Positions 5,663 to 8,461 of a stretch of DNA of 8,461 bases are shown here, in pieces. The stretch's first letter is position 1; each line of letters starts with the position of its first letter. The DNA is from CAVPRW01 sp046727435 [NCBI: bacterium]. GTDB taxonomy: Bacteria; Tectomicrobia; Entotheonellia; J063. The notes under the pieces were generated by a model that saw only the letters and a program-made list of their open reading frames with translations, was not told the DNA's origin and did not search any database. Location: NCBI GenBank assembly GCA_046727435.1, contig JBKPCR010000218.1:1-8461 (forward strand). The letters run 5' to 3'. The translations under genes were made by a program, and so were the position numbers.

Positions 5663-7024
5663 ATGACACCCAAACGGGTCGTGTTGCTCTTCGCGGTGGT
5701 ACCCCTGCTCGTGGCCCTGTGGCGCGGGGACGGAGCCGGGCACCATCTTCAGGCGCCGGATGACGTGCCCTCCGAGGTGGCGTCCGTGTGGTTCGACCAG
5801 CTGTACGACCTGGTCACAACGGAGCAGATCACCGCCCCCCCCGCCTCCCGGATCTATAGCCTGGCGGCCGTCACCCTCTACGAGGCGATGGTGCCCGGCA
5901 GCCGGGCGCACCGCTCACTCGTGGGCCAGCTGCACGCGCTCGCCGCCGTGCCCCAGCCCGCCCCGCATCGGCGGTACCACTGGCCCACGGTGGCCAACAG
6001 CGCCCTGGCCGCCGCGATCCGGGCGCTGTTGCCCGACGCCTTGCCGGCCGCGCGGGAGGCGATCGAGGCCCTCGAGCAGGCCTTTGCTGGCGAGTTTCAG
6101 TCCAGCGTGCCGGCGTCCGTTTATGCGCGCTCGGTGGCGCAGGGGCAGACGGTGGCCGAGGCGGTATTGGCCTGGGCCGCGACCGATGGCTTCACGGCGC
6201 TCAACGACTGCCCCTACACCCCGCCCGTGGGGCCGGGCCTGTGGGAACCGACCCCCCCCGCCTTCGCCCCACCCCTGCAGCCCTGCTGGGGCCAGCTACG
6301 CCCCTTGGTATTGGCCTCTAGTGACGAGTGTGCGCCGCCGCCCCCGCCGGCCTACGCCGAAGATCCGGCCTCGGAGTTCTTCGCACACGCCCAGGAAGTC
6401 TACACGACCAACGTGCACCTCACGGAGGAGCAACGCACCATTGCGCACTATTGGGCGGACCTCTCGGGGACGACGGGGACGCCGTCGGGCCACTGGATTG
6501 CCATTGTAGGTCAGATCGCACGGAACGATGGCCTGTCGCTCATGGCGGCGGCCGAGGGCTACGTGCAGGTGGGCCTCGCCGTGGCGGATGCATTCATCGG
6601 CTGCTGGCAAACGAAGTATACCTACAACCTGCTCCGGCCGGAAACCTACATTACGCGCCTCATCGATCCGGCCTGGTTGCCCCTCCTCATCACCCCGGGC
6701 TTCCCGGCGTATACCTCCGGCCATGCCACCCAGTCCGGGGCAGCCGCCACGGTCCTCACCAACATGTTCGGGAGGCAACCGTTCACGGACACGCTACACC
6801 AGGACCAGCACTTGGAGCCACCGCTGGAGCCGCGCCGCTTTGGCTCTTTCGAGGAGGCGGCGGAGGAGGCGGCCCGCTCCCGGCTCTATGCCGGCATCCA
6901 TTACCCGTTCGACAGCGACAACGGGCTCGCCCAGGGCCGGTGCATGGGGCACGTGATCGTCGACCGGATCACGTTCACGCGCGAGGGCACGGGTGGTCAA
7001 GTCCGGCCGGGGCATGGCATCTGA
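5663..7024 (+). CDS. Vanadium-dependent haloperoxidase / PAP2 superfamily protein
   Basis: The product has 453 residues from ATG 5663, preceded by AAGGAG at 7-nt spacing. A longer frame upstream lacks such a site. The N-terminus is a membrane-type signal (RVVLLFAVVPLLVALW, residues 5-20), so it is likely exported or anchored. The vanadate/phosphate pocket of the family is complete: Lys318 and Arg325 in TKYTYNLLRPETY, Ser352-Gly353-His354 in FPAYTSGHATQSGA, and Arg407 with His413 in RLYAGIHYPFDSDNG. Spacings match fungal chloroperoxidase (353/360, 402-404, 490/496). Phe347 sits where the chloroperoxidase has Phe397. Such enzymes oxidise halides with hydrogen peroxide, and some relatives are phosphatases; sequence alone does not decide between them. 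It is the intact cargo gene of element B. Confidence 0.92.
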   Translation: MTPKRVVLLFAVVPLLVALWRGDGAGHHLQAPDDVPSEVASVWFDQLYDLVTTEQITAPPASRIYSLAAVTLYEAMVPGSRAHRSLVGQLHALAAVPQPAPHRRYHWPTVANSALAAAIRALLPDALPAAREAIEALEQAFAGEFQSSVPASVYARSVAQGQTVAEAVLAWAATDGFTALNDCPYTPPVGPGLWEPTPPAFAPPLQPCWGQLRPLVLASSDECAPPPPPAYAEDPASEFFAHAQEVYTTNVHLTEEQRTIAHYWADLSGTTGTPSGHWIAIVGQIARNDGLSLMAAAEGYVQVGLAVADAFIGCWQTKYTYNLLRPETYITRLIDPAWLPLLITPGFPAYTSGHATQSGAAATVLTNMFGRQPFTDTLHQDQHLEPPLEPRRFGSFEEAAEEAARSRLYAGIHYPFDSDNGLAQGRCMGHVIVDRITFTREGTGGQVRPGHGI

Positions 7025-7137
7025 TGATCTCCTGGCATCCACCGACCGCAGCCGGACACCGTGATCTGCCGAGCCGTTGGGAAGCGTGCACATCCGTTCC
7101 AGGCTCTCCGCGCCGCTGATCGTATAATTGACGTATG
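7025..7137. other. Short non-coding tail between haloperoxidase and element end
   Basis: Nothing recognisable lies between the haloperoxidase stop codon and the right terminal repeat. No clear hairpin-plus-T-run terminator is visible, so transcripts from the cargo genes could run on into the antisense strand of dnaB. Confidence 0.4.
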
Positions 7138-7169
7138 GGGTCGTGTCGCACGTTCCCTTTCGTAGGTCC
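7138..7169 (-). repeat. Type B terminal inverted repeat, right
   Basis: The reverse complement begins GGACCTACGAAAGGGAACGT and ends ACACGACCC. It is the partner of 3651-3682 and is followed directly by the TACTG duplication. Confidence 0.85.
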
Positions 7170-7174
7170 TACTG
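7170..7174. repeat. Target site duplication of element B, right copy (TACTG)
   Basis: It is identical to 3646-3650 and adjoins the GGTCC end of element B. On the minus strand it is part of the dnaB codons for Thr-Ser. Confidence 0.9.
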
Positions 7175-7422
7175 GTGCTGCTCATGAGCTGTCAATAATC
7201 GATGACGATCATACCAAGGCCTTGTTCCATCTGGACGCGCGTGGCGCGGGTGCGGATGTCCCGCGCGGACAGGCTCGGCGTCTCATCGATGGGTTGTGGA
7301 GTCGTCAAGAGCGCGGGCGATCTTGGTGGCCGCGATGACTCCAGCGGCATAAGGCGGCACTCACGGAGTCGGCCGGTGAGATACCGATTGCCCTCGGGAC
7401 GAGGCTGATCGGCCTTAACCTA
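7170..7422 (-). pseudogene. dnaB: Replicative DNA helicase DnaB, central segment (decayed, upstream of element B)
   Basis: Read from 7419 down on the minus strand, this gives RYLTGRL, then IDETPSLSARDIRTRATR, then GLGMIVIDY-stop-QLMSSTS. This is the central DnaB ATPase region ending in Walker B (usual form VIDYLQLM). It stops at the element B junction and continues at 3650 with [10 protein letters not shown]. Two defects are visible. A TGA at 7194-7192 replaces the Leu codon of DYLQLM, and the stretch between TGRL and IDETP does not resemble DnaB in this frame and may hold frameshifts. DnaB similarity begins only at about 7420, where there is an in-frame TAG. The N-terminal domain and Walker A are not in the window, so the gene was already truncated or broken elsewhere. 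Confidence 0.85.
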
Positions 7423-7488
7423 GGTGTAACGAATTGATTACATCCGCCGCTTTGCTCGATAACAGAGCATGGGTTCTGCTCACATTCA

Positions 7489-7923
7489 GTGAGAATGAAA
7501 CCATCCTTCGGCTTGGATTACCTGAGAATGAACTCACAATCAGGCTCTTGGCCGGATTTGGTGAAACAGGGTGGGTTGGAGGTTTTACCACACTTTCCGG
7601 TCCGCAGGAGGGCCGGGAAACCCGTGCCGTCACTGGGGGCAAGTTTCTGCATTTCCCACATCGAGGTGCCCGTGCTCTCGACTTCGCCAAATGTACCCAA
7701 GAGCCACAAGGTCGTGGCCATTTTTGGGGAGGTGACCTTAGCAATTCTGCCGGGGACCTGGATTAAGCGCGGGGATCGGCTCGTGCTCATTGATGAGTTG
7801 GGGGTGGGCAATTATATCATGGCGCAGGCTGCACCCTTGCCAGAAGGGGCGAGCAGGCCGGGGACCGTGGGGTCGAGCATCGGGGAGCGGGCGATTACGG
7901 TCGAGCAGGCGAACATACCGTAA
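7489..7923 (+). CDS. Hypothetical protein, possibly frameshifted (uncertain)
   Basis: This 144-codon plus-strand frame has a convincing C-terminal half (SHKVVAIFGEVTLAILPG, WIKRGDRLVLIDELGVG, then APLPEGASRPGTVGSSIGER). It is strand-rich and Gly-rich with G/C-rich third positions, somewhat like small phage structural or decoration proteins, though I do not recognise it. The N-terminal half looks less natural. A second plus-strand frame (7434-7766) instead reads protein-like at its start (AWVLLTFSENETILRLGLPE). The real gene may therefore start in that frame and shift near 7600. No strong ribosome binding site decides the start. Confidence 0.4.
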   Translation: MRMKPSFGLDYLRMNSQSGSWPDLVKQGGLEVLPHFPVRRRAGKPVPSLGASFCISHIEVPVLSTSPNVPKSHKVVAIFGEVTLAILPGTWIKRGDRLVLIDELGVGNYIMAQAAPLPEGASRPGTVGSSIGERAITVEQANIP

Positions 7924-7929
7924 AGCGCG

Positions 7930-8187
7930 GTGGGGACTACGCCGCAGGCCCTGCCAGCGATGCGGTGCTCCTTTGCCGGGGTGACGGGGTTGCAGCCAGA
8001 CCAAATCGCGCGTACTGCAGTGGCAAAAGTGGAGTGCCCGGCCTGTGGGGCGATGCGAACCCTGCATCCCCAGGGACAGACGGTGACGGTTCCCGTGCAT
8101 GCCAAACGTCTGATGAGTACGCCACGGAAGGACGCACGGTGGATCAGACATGGCACCACCTGGGAACGCTCACGCAAGCCACGATAG
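7930..8187 (+). CDS. Small CxxC (zinc-ribbon-like) protein
   Basis: The frame opens at GTG 7930, seven bases after the previous stop codon. The conserved-looking part starts at GTG 8020: VAKVECPACGAMRTLHPQGQ, then TVPVHAKRLMSTPRKDARWI and a basic tail ending WERSRKPR. A single CPAC motif suggests a small metal-binding knuckle, which could be completed by dimerisation or by His residues. Its composition resembles small uncharacterised proteins common on phages and plasmids. A start at 8020 (55 codons) is more likely by content, but neither start has a good ribosome binding site. Its last 18 bases overlap the convergent minus-strand ORF. Confidence 0.5.
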   Translation: MGTTPQALPAMRCSFAGVTGLQPDQIARTAVAKVECPACGAMRTLHPQGQTVTVPVHAKRLMSTPRKDARWIRHGTTWERSRKPR

Positions 8188-8295
8188 CGCTCCTCGCAAC
8201 GTGTGCCTGGGTTCTCTGTGATCGCTGTGAGGTACAGCGGCAAACCTTTCGGGCAACGCACAGTTGATGTCGTCCACGATCTTGATCGTATCCAT
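8170..8295 (-). CDS. Small ORF (41 codons) with strong ribosome binding site, possibly a truncated gene
   Basis: The ATG at 8295 is preceded on the minus strand by GGAGG with 7-nt spacing, one of the best ribosome binding sites in the window. It begins MDTIKIVDDINCALPERFAA and ends LRGALSWLA. I do not recognise it. It lies 35 nt downstream of the thioredoxin-family gene on the same strand, so it could be the next gene of that operon. Its short length raises the possibility that the downstream part was lost at a junction. Confidence 0.45.
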   Translation of the reverse strand: MDTIKIVDDINCALPERFAAVPHSDHREPRHTLRGALSWLA

Positions 8296-8330
8296 TGGCC
8301 AACCTCCATAATTGGTCATTGCGCGGCGGA

Positions 8331-8461
8331 TCAGCCGAACGTGAACGCAAAAGCCTCCACGCCCGGACCGAGAAACTCGATTTCGAACTGTCGATCCGCG
8401 ATGGGCTTGGGTTGTCGGATCAGCTGGTACAGCCGCTGTTCCGTAACAGTGCCCTCGCCCT
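8331..8461 (-). CDS. C-terminal end of a DipZ-like thioredoxin-family protein (partial)
   Basis: The last 43 codons read GTVTEQRLYQLIRQPKPIAD, then FEIEFLGPGVEAFAFTFG, then TGA at 8333-8331. From memory, this ending (QRLYQLxRQ..xFEIxFLxPGVxAxAFTFG) is typical of the C-terminal beta-sandwich domain of DipZ-like thioredoxin-family proteins, which handle thiol-disulfide exchange or cytochrome c maturation in the envelope. The thioredoxin CxxC motif itself would lie upstream, outside the window. It may mark the return to ordinary chromosomal genes. Confidence 0.7.
   Translation of the reverse strand, partial: GEGTVTEQRLYQLIRQPKPIADRQFEIEFLGPGVEAFAFTFG

Larger units (their letters stand above)
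3651..7169. mobile_element. Type B element: transposase-less 3.5-kb insertion in dnaB carrying two cargo genes
   Basis: This is a 3,519-bp insertion bounded by imperfect inverted repeats (3651-3682 and 7138-7169, 23 of 32 matching, both starting GGACC) and by the 5-bp direct repeat TACTG. The interrupted gene (dnaB) continues on both sides and rejoins in frame when the element is removed, which fixes the ends to the base. Cargo is a Tat-exported protein gene (broken) and a vanadium haloperoxidase gene, both on the plus strand. About 870 bp at the left end hold a promoter-like site but no recognisable transposase, resolvase or integrase on either strand. The ends differ from those of type A. 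They share the 5-bp duplication size with Tn3-like elements but lack the usual GGGG start, so the family is unassigned. Confidence 0.85.

Noticed and set aside
4690-5673. A 327-codon minus-strand ORF opposite the Tat protein
   Set aside because: It is antisense to a plus-strand frame with a ribosome binding site and Tat signal. Its composition is Arg/Gly/His-rich shadow type.
6296-6778. Minus-strand ORF opposite the haloperoxidase
   Set aside because: It is a shadow. The plus strand has the full set of vanadate-pocket residues with correct spacing.
3651-7169. Assignment of element B to the Tn3 family from its 5-bp duplication
   Set aside because: The ends start GGACC rather than GGGG, matching beyond 17 bp is weak, and no Tn3-type transposase or resolvase is present.
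1-8461. CRISPR array, tRNA or rRNA genes
   Set aside because: I saw no regularly spaced short direct repeats and no tRNA or rRNA signature on either strand.

Overview
The window is GC-rich and looks like part of an uncultivated bacterial genome. Orphan ABC_sub_bind-type substrate-binding proteins (SBPs), a Tat-exported protein and a vanadium haloperoxidase would suit Rokubacteria/Methylomirabilota/Tectomicrobia-like soil or subsurface bacteria. That placement is inference from gene content. No rRNA, tRNA or marker gene fixes it.

The backbone, on the minus strand from about 7420 down to about 725, is a compact phage- or plasmid-type replication operon: dnaB helicase, then four small unknown genes (92, 62, 72 and 65 codons), then a P-loop deoxynucleoside monophosphate kinase. 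Start and stop codons overlap in several places (ATGA at 3269-3272 and 2516-2519). At least three insertions break this operon, and each can be removed on paper to restore the reading frame.

(1) and (2) The kinase gene is hit twice by the same kind of element, called type A here. It has 51-bp terminal inverted repeats and carries one orphan ABC_sub_bind (PF04392-type) SBP gene and no transposase. Copy A2 (932-2115) is complete and flanked by the direct repeat GCAGCGTGAC. Copy A1 (window start to 724) shows only its right end and the 3' part of its SBP gene. In both copies the gap between the SBP stop codon and the terminal repeat is 34 nt. Joining 2329-2126 to 931-725 gives a continuous 137-codon kinase reading frame.

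(3) dnaB is split just after its Walker B motif by a 3,519-bp element, type B (3651-7169). It has imperfect 32-bp terminal repeats and a 5-bp duplication, TACTG. It carries a Tat-exported protein gene broken by an in-frame TGA (4522-5421) and an apparently intact vanadium-dependent haloperoxidase (5663-7024). No transposase is recognisable in it either. Cutting at the TACTG repeat restores the dnaB frame.

The right part (about 7423-8461) holds an uncertain plus-strand ORF, a small CxxC protein, a 41-codon minus-strand ORF with a strong ribosome binding site, and the last 43 codons of a minus-strand protein resembling the C-terminus of DipZ-like thioredoxin-family proteins.

Overall, a defunct phage or plasmid replication operon serves as a landing site for transposase-less elements that carry metabolic or periplasmic cargo. 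The type A element is the most interesting object, because it offers a direct mechanism for multiplying orphan SBP genes in a genome.
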